The position numbers and the translations under genes are program-made. From positions 1 to 46,144 of the forward strand of contig CALULT010000023.1 in the NCBI GenBank assembly GCA_944321565.1: 46,144 nt of DNA. Direction: 5' to 3'. The stretch comes from an uncultured Paraprevotella sp. (GTDB lineage Bacteria; Bacteroidota; Bacteroidia; Bacteroidales; Bacteroidaceae). Shown in pieces: positions 25,201 to 38,188 of this stretch; the stretch's first letter is position 1, and every line of letters starts with the position of its first letter. A model generated the notes under the pieces. It worked only from the letters and a program-made list of their open reading frames with translations, had not been told where the DNA came from and made no database searches.

Positions 25201-25802
25201 ATGGCAATCAAGTTTCAGTACAATAAGACCTCAATGCAGCAGCTTGAGAAACAGCTCAAGATGCGGGTGCGCACACTCCCCATCATCAAGAACAAGGAGA
25301 GCGCCCTGCGCATGGAGGTGAAGAAATGCAAGGCCGAGGCAGCCGGGCTGGAACGCAAGCTGGAAGAGCAACTGCAGGACTACGAAGGCATGAACGCCCT
25401 GTGGTGCGAGTTCGACCCCACATTGGTATCCGTCAAGGACGTGCACATGAGTGTCCGTAAGATTGCCGGTGTACGTGTGCCGGTGCTTGACGGCGTGGAA
25501 CTGGCCGTTCGGCCTTTCAGCCTGTTCAACAGCCCCAAATGGTTCTATGACGGCATCGCCTTGCTGCGCACCTTGGCGCACACGGCCATCGAACAAGAAT
25601 TCGTGCAGGCCAAACTCGGCCTGCTGGAATATTCGCGCAAGAAAACCACGCAGAAGGTGAACCTGTTCGAAAAAGTACAGATTCCCGGCTACGAGGATGC
25701 GCTACGCAAGATCAAACGTTTCATGGAAGACGAGGAGAACCTCTCCAAGTCATCCCAAAAGATATTGAAGACCATTCAGGAAAAAAGGAAGGAGGCCGAA
25801 GC

Positions 25803-25806
<4 letters not shown>
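25201..25806 (+). CDS. V-type ATP synthase subunit D (central shaft)
   Basis: This 201-residue rotor-shaft subunit is two long helices forming an antiparallel coiled coil. The N-terminal one contains LEKQLKMRVRTLPIIKNKESALRMEVKKC. The C-terminal one contains KKTTQKVNLFEKVQIPGYEDALRKIKRFMEDEENLSKSSQKILK, close to the conserved D-subunit motif (NALE...IPxxxxxIxxI...LEExER). It overlaps the subunit I start as ATGA. Its usual partner, subunit F, is not seen in the window. Confidence 0.92.
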
Positions 25807-28090
<2,284 letters not shown>

Positions 28091-28120
28091 TGCCAAACCG
28101 GCTGCGGAAAATACAATTAG

Positions 28121-28157
28121 AAAACCTTCGCTTGGCAAATGCCCGCGAAGGTTTTTT
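28121..28157. terminator. Terminator of the V-ATPase operon, usable from both strands
   Basis: AACCTTCGC (28123-28131) pairs with GCGAAGGTT (28145-28153), with an inner GGC/GCC pair, followed by TTTTTT on plus. On minus the same stem is followed by TTCTAATT. It closes the ATPase operon and possibly the small minus-strand unit at 28214-28321. Confidence 0.85.
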
Positions 28158-28213
28158 ATAACCCACCACGACGTCCCAACGACAATGAGACGTGGCATAC
28201 ATGACGACCAACG

Positions 28214-28321
28214 TTATGAATGGGAACCGTTCTTTAATTCCTTCCGGATTTCATGCAAAGCCCAAATTGCACCGCATATAGCCAAAAGGGCAAAAAAAGA
28301 TAAAAATAACATCAAACCCAT
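28214..28321 (-). CDS. Small single-span membrane peptide (35 residues), hypothetical
   Basis: The minus strand encodes a 35-residue peptide from ATG (28319-28321) to TAA (28214-28216). It starts MGLMLFLSFFALLAIC, continues GAIWALHEI and ends in a charged tail RKELKNGSHS. That is one membrane helix with a short basic cytoplasmic tail. Support for a real gene is its own TATCTTTG -7 box (28391-28398) just beyond the terminator of the neighbouring lipoprotein gene, and a terminator-like stem behind it (28123-28153). I do not recognise a family. A non-coding small RNA from the same promoter is the alternative. The rest of the 28091-28559 gap holds only these signals. Confidence 0.5.
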   Translation of the reverse strand: MGLMLFLSFFALLAICGAIWALHEIRKELKNGSHS

Positions 28322-28390
28322 AGCTATTTATTTTTGAGATTAGACAAACCGATAAAAATCTCCTATCTCTTTCCTCTTTCTTCATACGGG

Positions 28391-28398
28391 CAAAGATA
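28391..28398 (-). promoter_or_regulatory. -7 box for the small membrane peptide
   Basis: TATCTTTG on the minus strand matches TAnnTTTG exactly and lies about 70 bases before the small ORF. A TTTG occurs 23 bases further upstream (28422-28425), slightly longer spacing than usual. Confidence 0.5.
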
Positions 28399-28485
28399 CG
28401 GATTTGCTCCGGATTGCACAACAAACCAGCCTCTTTTATTCCATTCGCGCCACGTAGAAATGCGATTATCCATCATTTCCCTATT

Positions 28486-28535
28486 GCAACAACAAAAACA
28501 TCCCCGGCCATGCGCCGCCGCGCACACCGGGGATG
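28486..28535 (-). terminator. Terminator of the TonB receptor / lipoprotein unit
   Basis: On minus, CATCCCCGG (28527-28535) pairs with CCGGGGATG (28499-28507), with an inner TGCGC/GCGCA stem, followed by TTTTTGTTGTTG. It starts about 25 bases after the lipoprotein stop. Confidence 0.82.
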
Positions 28536-28559
28536 GGCATTCAAGAACAAGTTCGGGAG

Positions 28560-29729
28560 TTATCTCGTCCAGCCGGACATCCACATGTTAGCGGCCTCAA
28601 TCTTGTCGCGGCTGCCCAAGTCCAAAGTCTGGTTTGTACGGTTCCCGTCCGCTTCAAACATGGCATTCGTATAAATGCCTTCTTTTGAATCCAACTCGCC
28701 GGAAATGGCCACGTTCTGCAGCACGGAAGGTCCTTCGGCCAAAGCCGTTTCTGTCTGTTCAGTCTCTACCGTCAACGCTTTGGGCTTACCCGTGATTTGG
28801 GCATTGCGCATCGTCACGTATGTACCTGCACGCAAACGCACACCGCGGGAATTCTCGGAGCTGTTGTTGCCCACCAAGGTCAAATTCTCAAGTGTGGGGT
28901 GGGAAACCGGAGATGCGTCGAAATTGTCACCGTTGTTGTCGGCCTCAATCAAGCAGTCGCAGCTGCTGTCCGTCTGGTAGGCCACGAGATAACGGCCTGT
29001 GCCGCTCCACCCTTCCGTCCAGTCGAAAGAGTCATCGGTGCAGTCCACGACTACGCAGTGGTCAATGTTCACTGTGCCACCAAAGAATTCCAAACCGTCA
29101 TCGGAACCGTTGCAAGCCTGCACGTAGGAAACCTGAGTGCCGTTACCCACGCCATAGAAGGAGATGCCATTGGATTCGTGTTCCTCATCAAAAGCGAAGC
29201 CGGTATATTCCAAGCGCACATACTTCAGGATGCCGGAATTGTCGCCAGCGTCGCTGCCACCGTATGCGGCATTACCGATTTCAGAAAGCCCTGTGCCACT
29301 CTGCGTGTTGATGGGCGCACGTCCACAGATGTGCAAGCCGCCCCAGGCACCCATAGACTTGTTTTCAGCTGTCATCACGATGGGAGACTGTGCCGTGCCT
29401 TGCGCGTCAATCTTCGCACCTTGCTCAATCAAAATGTAGTCCACCTGACCATCATTGTTGGCCGTGATGGTCACGCCTGCCGGGATGGTCAACTTAGCCG
29501 GAGCCTTCACCTGCAACGCGCCGCTCAGCGTGTAGGACTTGCCGGCTTCCAACGTCAGGTCGGAAGTCACGTCGCCGCCCAAAGTACTCGTAGCCGCATC
29601 CAGCCCGTTCACTACACCAGCCGCGGGTGCACCGGATTCGTCGTCGTCATCGTCACAAGCCGTGAAGGCCGTCATGGATGCACACAATACCATCGCCCAA
29701 GTGGCGTTTCTCAAAAGATTTGCTTTCAT
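28560..29729 (-). CDS. Surface lipoprotein with parallel beta-helix-like repeats
   Basis: This 389-residue lipoprotein has signal MKANLLRNATWAMVLCASM and lipobox FTAC, followed by an Asp-rich stretch (DDDDDES); such acidic tails after the lipid Cys often mark surface export in Bacteroidota. Residues about 65-360 show the short strand-turn rhythm of a right-handed parallel beta-helix: LTIPAGVTITANNDG, WGGLHICGRAPINTQSG, LKYVRLEYTG, DGLEFFGGTVNIDHCVVVDCTDDSFDW and LENLTLVGNNSSENSRG. It lies 52 bases after the TonB receptor stop and is probably co-transcribed as its partner, although it is not a SusD type. The ligand is unknown. Confidence 0.78.
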   Translation of the reverse strand: MKANLLRNATWAMVLCASMTAFTACDDDDDESGAPAAGVVNGLDAATSTLGGDVTSDLTLEAGKSYTLSGALQVKAPAKLTIPAGVTITANNDGQVDYILIEQGAKIDAQGTAQSPIVMTAENKSMGAWGGLHICGRAPINTQSGTGLSEIGNAAYGGSDAGDNSGILKYVRLEYTGFAFDEEHESNGISFYGVGNGTQVSYVQACNGSDDGLEFFGGTVNIDHCVVVDCTDDSFDWTEGWSGTGRYLVAYQTDSSCDCLIEADNNGDNFDASPVSHPTLENLTLVGNNSSENSRGVRLRAGTYVTMRNAQITGKPKALTVETEQTETALAEGPSVLQNVAISGELDSKEGIYTNAMFEADGNRTNQTLDLGSRDKIEAANMWMSGWTR

Positions 29730-29781
29730 CTTCTTTCTCGTTTTAAAGGTTTTGAATTAAATGATTTGTTTTTTTATGTGT

Positions 29782-32478
29782 TTACAAGGTATAGGTCACG
29801 CCGAGACTCACGCCCACGCCTTCATTGAAGCGTTCCACCTCCACTTCCGCATTCCGTTGCGGGATTTCCTGCTTGAACACCACGTCGGCATTCAGGATGT
29901 TCTTCACCGACACCTTTGCACTCCAATGCCCGTTGAACTTCATGCTGGCGTTAAAGTCCAGCGTGTGCAAGTCTTGTTGTTCCACGTCGCCGATGCCTTG
30001 GATGCCCACGGCGTGGATACGGCGGCCTTGCAAGTTATAGAGCAAAGCCATGGTCAATTGGCTTTCCTCACCGAATTTGGGAGAATAAGTCAGGTCGGCA
30101 TTCACCAAGTAAGGCGACGCACCCTGCAACGGACGCTCGGAATTGGTATAGACACCGCCTTCGGGCAACTTCACGTCGGTGTACATGTAGGACGCATTCA
30201 CCCCGAGACGCAAATCCTTCACCAGTTCCTTGCGCATTTCCACTTCCACACCGGCCGCCAAACCCTTCGATGCGTTCTGAAAGGAGTGCATCATGGCACC
30301 TCCGGCCGTGGTTTGCGTCCGCTCGATGGGATTATCCAAGTATTTATAGTATGCCGTGACGGCCACCATGTCTGAGGACGTGGGATGGAACCACTCGTAA
30401 CGCAAATCCACGTTGTAATTATAACCATTCTCCAAAGCTGCGTTACCTCGCACCTGGGCCGACCCGTAGGATTCCTGGTAGAGGAAGGGAGCCATCTCCA
30501 CAAACGAAGGGCGCGTCACCGTGCGCGACCCCGAAAGCCGCAAGCTGTGTTGTTTGTTGATGCTGTATTTCAGGTTCAGCGCGGGGAAGAATTCGTCCGT
30601 ATCCAAGTCACGGCGGAACGGGCGCGCCCCGTCGTCGAAATAGTTCACCCACTGGCGGCTACTTTCCATGCGCACCCCGATGTTGATGAGCAAAGGATCC
30701 ACCGGATAGTAGTCCGCCTCCACAAATGCGGCCAGGATGCGGTTGCCTGCCGTATATCCGTCGCGCTTCTGCTGGTTGCGTTCAATGGCCAACACGCCAT
30801 TCTCCACGTTCGCAAAATTCAGGTATTCGTCCGCGCGGTAGAAATCCGTCACGGTGGCCGTGGGCATCCCAGTCAGATTATAGTAGAAACGGGTGCTGGT
30901 GAAATCGCGCGACTTGTCCCTCATGGCGAAACCGAAACGCAGTTTATCCTGGTCATTGAAATTATATTGCGCCCGCGCGTCGGCCGCCCATTCATCCTCG
31001 TCCAACGAACCGAAGTAACGCGAACTGCCCTGGCGGTTCAGGCGGAACAAATCCCAGCTTCCATCCGACATTTGCTGGAACATCACTTGGCGACGATCCG
31101 GCTCGCTGCTCGAAGTGATGCTGTACGACCCGCTCCAGTCCACATCCCACTTCCCGAACACGTGGTGTCCGGCCAATTGGTAGTTCTGCAGCATATAGAC
31201 ATGGCTCGTCTGGTGGCTGCCCGTCAACACGCGGCCTTCCTCATCCACGCCGTGGCGCAACATGTAGCTGTCCGACGCCGTGCGGGCAAAAAAGGCCGAG
31301 ACGCCTATGCGGTCCGTGCGGCGGAAGTTATAGCCCAAGTTAAACAATCCCGCCATACTTTGCTTTTTGGTAAACGAATCGTAGTCGAAACGGCTCATCT
31401 CGTTGCCCGTGCTCTCAAACGTGCGCACGTAGGCATCGTCCAGGCTCTCCGCTCCCGTGTCCAAACCGAACGTGGCCAACAAATCTATCTTGTCCTTCCC
31501 CACGTCAAACGTGCGGCCCAAGCCGAAACTGCCAGAAAGGTCGGGCAGGGCGGACGACTTGCCCACTTTGAACGTCGTGTTGAAGATGTCATGCGTCCGG
31601 CTGTAGCCTGCAAAATCGGCATAAGGAATGTCAAGCCCCGTCTGGTCCATCGTAATGTCGGTGAACATCGTGTTCGGACGGTCCATCTGGTAAAAGTCGC
31701 CAAACATCGTGCCCACCTTGCCGCCCGTACCAAAAGAAAGGCTGAAAAAATCTTTCGTCCCGCCCTCCTTCGTGCTGATATCCACGTGTGCACCGGAGTA
31801 GTCGGCAAAGGCTCCGGCCTCATACACCTTGCTCACCGTGATGTTCTGCACGGCAGACGAAGGGAAAATGTCCAAAGGTATCAATTTGTTGTCCGGATTA
31901 GGCGACGCGATGGGCAAGCCGTTGAGCGTCGTGGTGCTGTAACGGTCGCCCAGCCCGCGCACGATGAGTTGCCCCGCTTCGGCAATGGAGATGCCCGTGA
32001 GCTTCTTCACTCCTTCCTGCACGTTCGAAAGTCCCTTGATGGACATTTCGCTCGCACCGAGGTTTTCAATAGAAAGTGTGGCGGCCTGACGTTCGGCCAG
32101 CAACGCGCGTTCCAGCTCCAGGTTCTTGCGTGCCGTGACGGTCACCTCGTTCAGCTGTTTGTCGTCGGGCGACATTTCCACTTCCACCGACACATCGCCT
32201 TTCGCAGGCACGTTCAGCGTGATTTTCTGTGGGAAGAACGACACGTAGGACACCTCTATCGTATAGGTGCCCTTCTTCAGGTTACGCAGGCGGAACTTGC
32301 CGTTGATGTCGGCCGTAGTGCCCAGCCGTGTACCGGCAATACGGATGGAGGCACCCATCAGGGGTTCGTTCATCTCCTTGTCTATCACCGTACCGGTAAT
32401 GTCGCCCGCATGGGCGGCCATCATTCCGGCGGCTAACATCGCCACGCTCAAATTCACTCGTTTCCTTGATAAACTCAT
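29782..32478 (-). CDS. TonB-dependent outer-membrane receptor with carboxypeptidase-regulatory-like N-terminal domain
   Basis: This 898-residue outer-membrane receptor drives energy-dependent uptake via TonB. Order of parts: signal peptide to about residue 24 (MMAAHAG), a CarboxypepD-regulatory-like beta-sandwich (residues 26-105: GTVIDKEMNEPLMGASIRIAG... GKFRLRNLKKGTYTIEVSY), a plug (about 130-250, with LIVRGLGDRYSTTTLNGLPI), then a 22-strand-type barrel ending GVGVSLGVTYTL. It is smaller than SusC proteins and lacks a SusD partner. A minus-strand TACTTTTG box lies 53 bases upstream. The substrate cannot be read from sequence. Confidence 0.92.
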   Translation of the reverse strand: MSLSRKRVNLSVAMLAAGMMAAHAGDITGTVIDKEMNEPLMGASIRIAGTRLGTTADINGKFRLRNLKKGTYTIEVSYVSFFPQKITLNVPAKGDVSVEVEMSPDDKQLNEVTVTARKNLELERALLAERQAATLSIENLGASEMSIKGLSNVQEGVKKLTGISIAEAGQLIVRGLGDRYSTTTLNGLPIASPNPDNKLIPLDIFPSSAVQNITVSKVYEAGAFADYSGAHVDISTKEGGTKDFFSLSFGTGGKVGTMFGDFYQMDRPNTMFTDITMDQTGLDIPYADFAGYSRTHDIFNTTFKVGKSSALPDLSGSFGLGRTFDVGKDKIDLLATFGLDTGAESLDDAYVRTFESTGNEMSRFDYDSFTKKQSMAGLFNLGYNFRRTDRIGVSAFFARTASDSYMLRHGVDEEGRVLTGSHQTSHVYMLQNYQLAGHHVFGKWDVDWSGSYSITSSSEPDRRQVMFQQMSDGSWDLFRLNRQGSSRYFGSLDEDEWAADARAQYNFNDQDKLRFGFAMRDKSRDFTSTRFYYNLTGMPTATVTDFYRADEYLNFANVENGVLAIERNQQKRDGYTAGNRILAAFVEADYYPVDPLLINIGVRMESSRQWVNYFDDGARPFRRDLDTDEFFPALNLKYSINKQHSLRLSGSRTVTRPSFVEMAPFLYQESYGSAQVRGNAALENGYNYNVDLRYEWFHPTSSDMVAVTAYYKYLDNPIERTQTTAGGAMMHSFQNASKGLAAGVEVEMRKELVKDLRLGVNASYMYTDVKLPEGGVYTNSERPLQGASPYLVNADLTYSPKFGEESQLTMALLYNLQGRRIHAVGIQGIGDVEQQDLHTLDFNASMKFNGHWSAKVSVKNILNADVVFKQEIPQRNAEVEVERFNEGVGVSLGVTYTL

Positions 32479-32530
32479 CTCTTCAAGTTTCTTTTAATTC
32501 TGTGATTCTTTTTCTCTGCTTTTTCCGCTG

Positions 32531-32538
32531 CAAAAGTA
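32531..32538 (-). promoter_or_regulatory. -7 box for the TonB receptor unit
   Basis: TACTTTTG on minus fits TAnnTTTG. It is in the 270-bp divergent gap shared with the NUDIX gene. Confidence 0.55.
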
Positions 32539-32715
32539 CCCGCCCCATGTTTCGTTCAGGTTGCAAGGCCGTAAATTTGTTGTGACGAAACAGAAGATTC
32601 ACAAAAGCTTAACAAGGAAGAACCACAAATGACACTGTCTTGCAAAAAGTTTTTCTAGAGCAGCCTAAAAACAGAGAATTCCGTGCCGGGAAAAAACTTT
32701 TCGGATTTTAATTCG

Positions 32716-32723
32716 TACTTTTG
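32716..32723 (+). promoter_or_regulatory. -7 box for the NUDIX gene
   Basis: TACTTTTG lies 25 bases upstream of ATG 32749 and supports that start over the in-frame codon at 32683. Confidence 0.55.
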
Positions 32724-32748
32724 CATTCGAAGCAAAACAAAAAACATC

Positions 32749-33300
32749 ATGGCACAAGAACATCCGTTGGCACAATTCCGTTTCTGCCCCAAATGCGGCT
32801 CGCCCCGCTTCGTGGAGCACAACGGGAAATCGAAACACTGCGAAAATTGCGGTTTTACCTATTATTTCAATCCCAGCGCGGCCACAGTGGCCGTCATCCT
32901 GAACGAACGCGGAGAGCTGCTGGCCTGCCGCCGCGGAAAGGAACCCGCCAAAGGGACACTCGATCTCCCAGGTGGTTTTTCGGACTGCTTCGAGACGAGC
33001 GAAGAAGGCGTGGCGCGCGAGGTGAAGGAAGAGACGGGGCTGGAGGTGACACACACGGAATTCCTCTTCTCGCTTCCCAACACCTATTTATACTCCGGTT
33101 TTCTGGTACACACCATCGACAACTTTTTCCGTTGCACCGTGGCCGACAGCACCCAGGCCCATGCCATGGACGATGCCGCCGAACTGCTGTGGATTCCGCT
33201 CAAGGAGCTACGTCCGGAACAGTTCGGGCTGGAATCAGTGAGGAAAGGCGTGGCACGCCTATTGGCCTCATTGGCCCAACCAGGCAGACAAGCCCCATGA
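32749..33300 (+). CDS. NUDIX hydrolase with N-terminal zinc ribbon
   Basis: This 183-residue enzyme begins with a zinc ribbon (Cys13, Cys16, Cys31, Cys34) and then a NUDIX domain. The NUDIX box is complete: Gly76, Glu82, Arg90-Glu91, Glu94-Glu95 and Gly97 fit GX5EX7REUXEEXGU. The ribbon resembles that of NudC-type NAD pyrophosphatases, but the specific substrate (NAD(H), dNTP, ADP-ribose) is not settled. The start at 32749 follows a -7 box at 32716-32723; the in-frame extension to 32683 overlaps the promoter. It is transcribed before topA, which has its own -7 box. Confidence 0.92.
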   Translation: MAQEHPLAQFRFCPKCGSPRFVEHNGKSKHCENCGFTYYFNPSAATVAVILNERGELLACRRGKEPAKGTLDLPGGFSDCFETSEEGVAREVKEETGLEVTHTEFLFSLPNTYLYSGFLVHTIDNFFRCTVADSTQAHAMDDAAELLWIPLKELRPEQFGLESVRKGVARLLASLAQPGRQAP

Positions 33301-33378
33301 GACCAAGGCCAAGCGGGCTAATCGCCCTTTCTTTCCAAAAAAAGTGTTATATATAAGGTATAGTCTCTCTTTTTTTCC

Positions 33379-33386
33379 TACTTTTG
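33379..33386 (+). promoter_or_regulatory. -7 box for topA
   Basis: TACTTTTG lies 27 bases upstream of ATG 33414. It makes the upstream in-frame start at 33384 unlikely because that overlaps the promoter. Confidence 0.55.
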
Positions 33387-33413
33387 CTGCGAATTTTTAG
33401 AAAGGAACAAAGC

Positions 33414-35756
33414 ATGCAGAAAAATCTGGTGATCGTGGAGTCCCCAGCCAAAGCCAAGACCATCGAGAAATTCTTGGGAGGCGACTACAAAGTGTTGTCA
33501 AGCTACGGGCACATCCGCGACTTGAAAAAGAAGGCATTCAGCATTGATACGAATAGTTTCGCACCCCAATATGAAATCCCTGCGGAGAAAACGAAACTGG
33601 TGAACGAACTGAAAACGGAAGCCGCCAAGGCGGAAACCGTGTGGCTCGCATCCGATGAAGACCGCGAGGGAGAAGCCATCTCCTGGCACTTGTACGAAGT
33701 GTTGGGGCTCAAGCCGGAGCACACACGGCGCATCGTGTTCCACGAAATCACCAAACCGGCCATCCTGCAAGCCATACAACATCCCCGCGACATCGACCTG
33801 AACCTGGTGAACGCACAACAGGCACGGCGGGTGCTGGACCGCATCGTGGGTTTCAAACTCTCACCCGTGTTGTGGAAAAAAGTGAAGCCCGCGCTCTCGG
33901 CCGGACGTGTGCAAAGCGTAGCCGTGAGGCTCATCGTGGAACGCGAACGCGAAATCCAGCAGTTCGAAAGCGAAGAGAGCTACCGCGTGACGGCGGTGTT
34001 CACCCAACCTGGCAACCAAGGTGCCGGCGACATCAAGGCAGAACTGAACCAACGCTTCAAAAGCAAAGAAGAGGCCACGGCGTTCCTGGAACATTGCAAA
34101 GGAGCGGCGTTCACCATACGCGACATCGCCACACGCCCCCAGAAGCGCACTCCGGCCGCGCCCTTCACCACCTCTACCCTGCAACAGGAAGCCGCACACA
34201 AACTAGGGTTCACCGTGGCGCAAACCATGATGGTGGCCCAAAGGCTCTACGAATCAGGACGCATCACCTACATGCGTACCGACTCCGTGAACCTCTCGTC
34301 GCTGTGCCTGAATGCCAGCGCGGAAGTGGTGAAAAGCATGATGGGCGAGCGATATGCCAAGACGCGGCAATACCACACAAAATCCAAAGGCGCACAGGAA
34401 GCGCACGAAGCCATCCGCCCCACCTACATGGACCAGACGGAAATCGAAGGCACGGCACAGGAACGCCGCCTGTATGAACTGATATGGAAACGCACCATCG
34501 CCTCGCAAATGGCCGACGCGGAAATCGAGAAAACGACCGCCATCATCGCCATCAGCGGCTTGGAACCTGCATTCGTCGCCACGGGCGAAGTCGTGAAGTT
34601 CGACGGCTTCCTGAAAGTATATAAGGAGAGTTTCGACGACGACCAGGAAAACGAAACGGAAAGCAACCAGCTTCCTCCCATGGCCGTCGGCGAACCGTTG
34701 GAACGCAAGGAAATCCAAGCCACGCAACGGTTCTCGCAACACCCTCCGCGCTACAACGAAGCCAGCCTGGTGAAGAAGCTGGAAGAACTGGGCATCGGCC
34801 GCCCATCGACCTATGCCCCGACCATCAGCACCATACAACAACGCGAATACGTGACCAAGGGCGACAAGGAAGGCGAAAAGAAAGACATGCTGACCCTCAC
34901 CCTGAAAGGCGACACCATCAGCCCGCAACATAAAAAGAACGTCATCGGGGCGGAACGGGGTAAACTCATTCCCACGGACGTGGGCACGGTGGTAAACGAC
35001 TTCTTGCTTCAATACTTCCCCGAAATCATGGACTACAACTTCACGGCGGAAGTGGAAAAGAAATTCGACGACATCGCCGAAGGAAAGACCGAATGGCGGA
35101 CAATGATGAAGGACTTCTACAACGATTTCGAGCCGGAAGTGGAAAAGACCATGAGCGCAAAGGCTGAACACAAGGTGGGCGAACGCCTCCTGGGGACAGA
35201 CCCGGCAAGCGGAAGGCCTGTCTCAGTAAAAATCGGGCGCTTCGGCCCCGTGGTGCAAATCGGCACGGCCGAAGACAAAGAAAAGCCCCGCTTCGCCCAA
35301 ATGAAGAAAGACCAAAGCCTGGAAACCATCACGTTGGAAGAGGCCCTCGACTTGTTCAAGCTCCCCCGCGAAATCGGTTTCTACGAGGACAAGACCGTCA
35401 CCATCGGCACAGGGCGCTTCGGCCCCTACGTGCTGCATGACGGGAAATACGTTTCCCTGCCGAAAGGCAGCGACCCGATGGCCATCACGTTGGAAGAGGC
35501 CGTCGCCCTCATCAACGACAAACGGCAGGCCGAGGTGGAACGCCACCTGCGGAAGTTCGAGGAAGAGCCGGAACTGGAAGTGCTCAAAGGACGATTCGGC
35601 CCCTACATCGCCTACAAAGGCAACAACTACAAACTGCCCAAGACCCTGGCCGAACGGGCTGCGGAACTCACGCTGGAGGAATGCATGGCCGTAGTCAAGG
35701 AACAGGAAGGCAAGCCCAAGACAACCCGGAAAAGAACCTACAGCACACGGAAATGA
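33414..35756 (+). CDS. topA: DNA topoisomerase I (type IA)
   Basis: This 780-residue enzyme relaxes negative supercoils by single-strand breakage. The Toprim domain opens LVIVESPAKAKTIEKFL and carries the metal-binding ASDEDREGEAISWH near residue 84. The active-site tyrosine is Tyr286 in ITYMRTDS. In place of zinc fingers, the C-terminal part has repeats centred on GRFGP (GRFGPVVQIG, GRFGPYVLHDGKYVSLPKG, GRFGPYIAYKGNNYKLPK) and a basic Lys/Arg tail. The ATG at 33414 is used because 33384 lies in the promoter. The stop overlaps the aroK start as ATGA. Confidence 0.97.
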   Translation: MQKNLVIVESPAKAKTIEKFLGGDYKVLSSYGHIRDLKKKAFSIDTNSFAPQYEIPAEKTKLVNELKTEAAKAETVWLASDEDREGEAISWHLYEVLGLKPEHTRRIVFHEITKPAILQAIQHPRDIDLNLVNAQQARRVLDRIVGFKLSPVLWKKVKPALSAGRVQSVAVRLIVEREREIQQFESEESYRVTAVFTQPGNQGAGDIKAELNQRFKSKEEATAFLEHCKGAAFTIRDIATRPQKRTPAAPFTTSTLQQEAAHKLGFTVAQTMMVAQRLYESGRITYMRTDSVNLSSLCLNASAEVVKSMMGERYAKTRQYHTKSKGAQEAHEAIRPTYMDQTEIEGTAQERRLYELIWKRTIASQMADAEIEKTTAIIAISGLEPAFVATGEVVKFDGFLKVYKESFDDDQENETESNQLPPMAVGEPLERKEIQATQRFSQHPPRYNEASLVKKLEELGIGRPSTYAPTISTIQQREYVTKGDKEGEKKDMLTLTLKGDTISPQHKKNVIGAERGKLIPTDVGTVVNDFLLQYFPEIMDYNFTAEVEKKFDDIAEGKTEWRTMMKDFYNDFEPEVEKTMSAKAEHKVGERLLGTDPASGRPVSVKIGRFGPVVQIGTAEDKEKPRFAQMKKDQSLETITLEEALDLFKLPREIGFYEDKTVTIGTGRFGPYVLHDGKYVSLPKGSDPMAITLEEAVALINDKRQAEVERHLRKFEEEPELEVLKGRFGPYIAYKGNNYKLPKTLAERAAELTLEECMAVVKEQEGKPKTTRKRTYSTRK

Positions 35757-36280
35757 CACGCATCATCCTCATCGGCTACATGGGAGCCGGAAAAACGACT
35801 GTGGGCAAGGCCCTCGCCCGCGAATTGGGACTGCCATTCTATGACTTGGACTGGTACATCGAAGAACGGTTCCGACGCACCATCCCGCAAATCTTCGCCG
35901 AAAAAGGTGAAGACGGGTTCCGGCGCATCGAACAGAACGTGCTGCACGAAGTGGCTGAGTTTGAAGACATCATCCTCTCCAGCGGAGGGGGCACACCTTG
36001 TTTCTTCGACAACATGGAATACATGAACGGGCAAGCCATGACGGTTTACCTGAAGGCCACGCCCGAGATTCTTTTCCAACACCTGAAAATGGGAAAAACG
36101 GAACGACCCTTGCTGAAAGGCAAGACCGACGAGGAGCTGATGGACTTCATCCGCCAATCGCTCGCCGTGCGCGAACCGTTCTACAGCCAGGCACGATACA
36201 CCCTGGACGTCTCACTCCTGGACGACTACAATAAAATCAAGGACACCGTCCGCTTGCTTCGTGAATTATTAAACATCTAA
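35753..36280 (+). CDS. aroK: Shikimate kinase
   Basis: This 175-residue kinase phosphorylates shikimate at O-3 in chorismate synthesis. The P-loop GYMGAGKTT is at residues 7-15. DLDWYIEERF carries the Asp that binds shikimate and Mg2+, GEDGFRRIE the substrate Arg, SSGGGTP the Gly-rich loop, and KTERPLLKG the lid. ATG 35753 overlaps the topA stop, implying translational coupling; the longer in-frame version from 35681 is inside topA. speA starts 9 bases later, so topA-aroK-speA-argB may be one transcript. Confidence 0.96.
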   Translation: MTRIILIGYMGAGKTTVGKALARELGLPFYDLDWYIEERFRRTIPQIFAEKGEDGFRRIEQNVLHEVAEFEDIILSSGGGTPCFFDNMEYMNGQAMTVYLKATPEILFQHLKMGKTERPLLKGKTDEELMDFIRQSLAVREPFYSQARYTLDVSLLDDYNKIKDTVRLLRELLNI

Positions 36281-36289
36281 GATAACGCA

Positions 36290-38182
<1,893 letters not shown>

Positions 38183-38188
38183 TAAGGT

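Noticed and set aside
30385-32436. 683-codon ORF on plus opposite the TonB receptor
   Set aside because: The minus-strand protein has a full signal peptide, plug and barrel. The plus frame is rich in His, Arg and Val with no recognisable domain, as expected for a shadow in GC-rich third positions.
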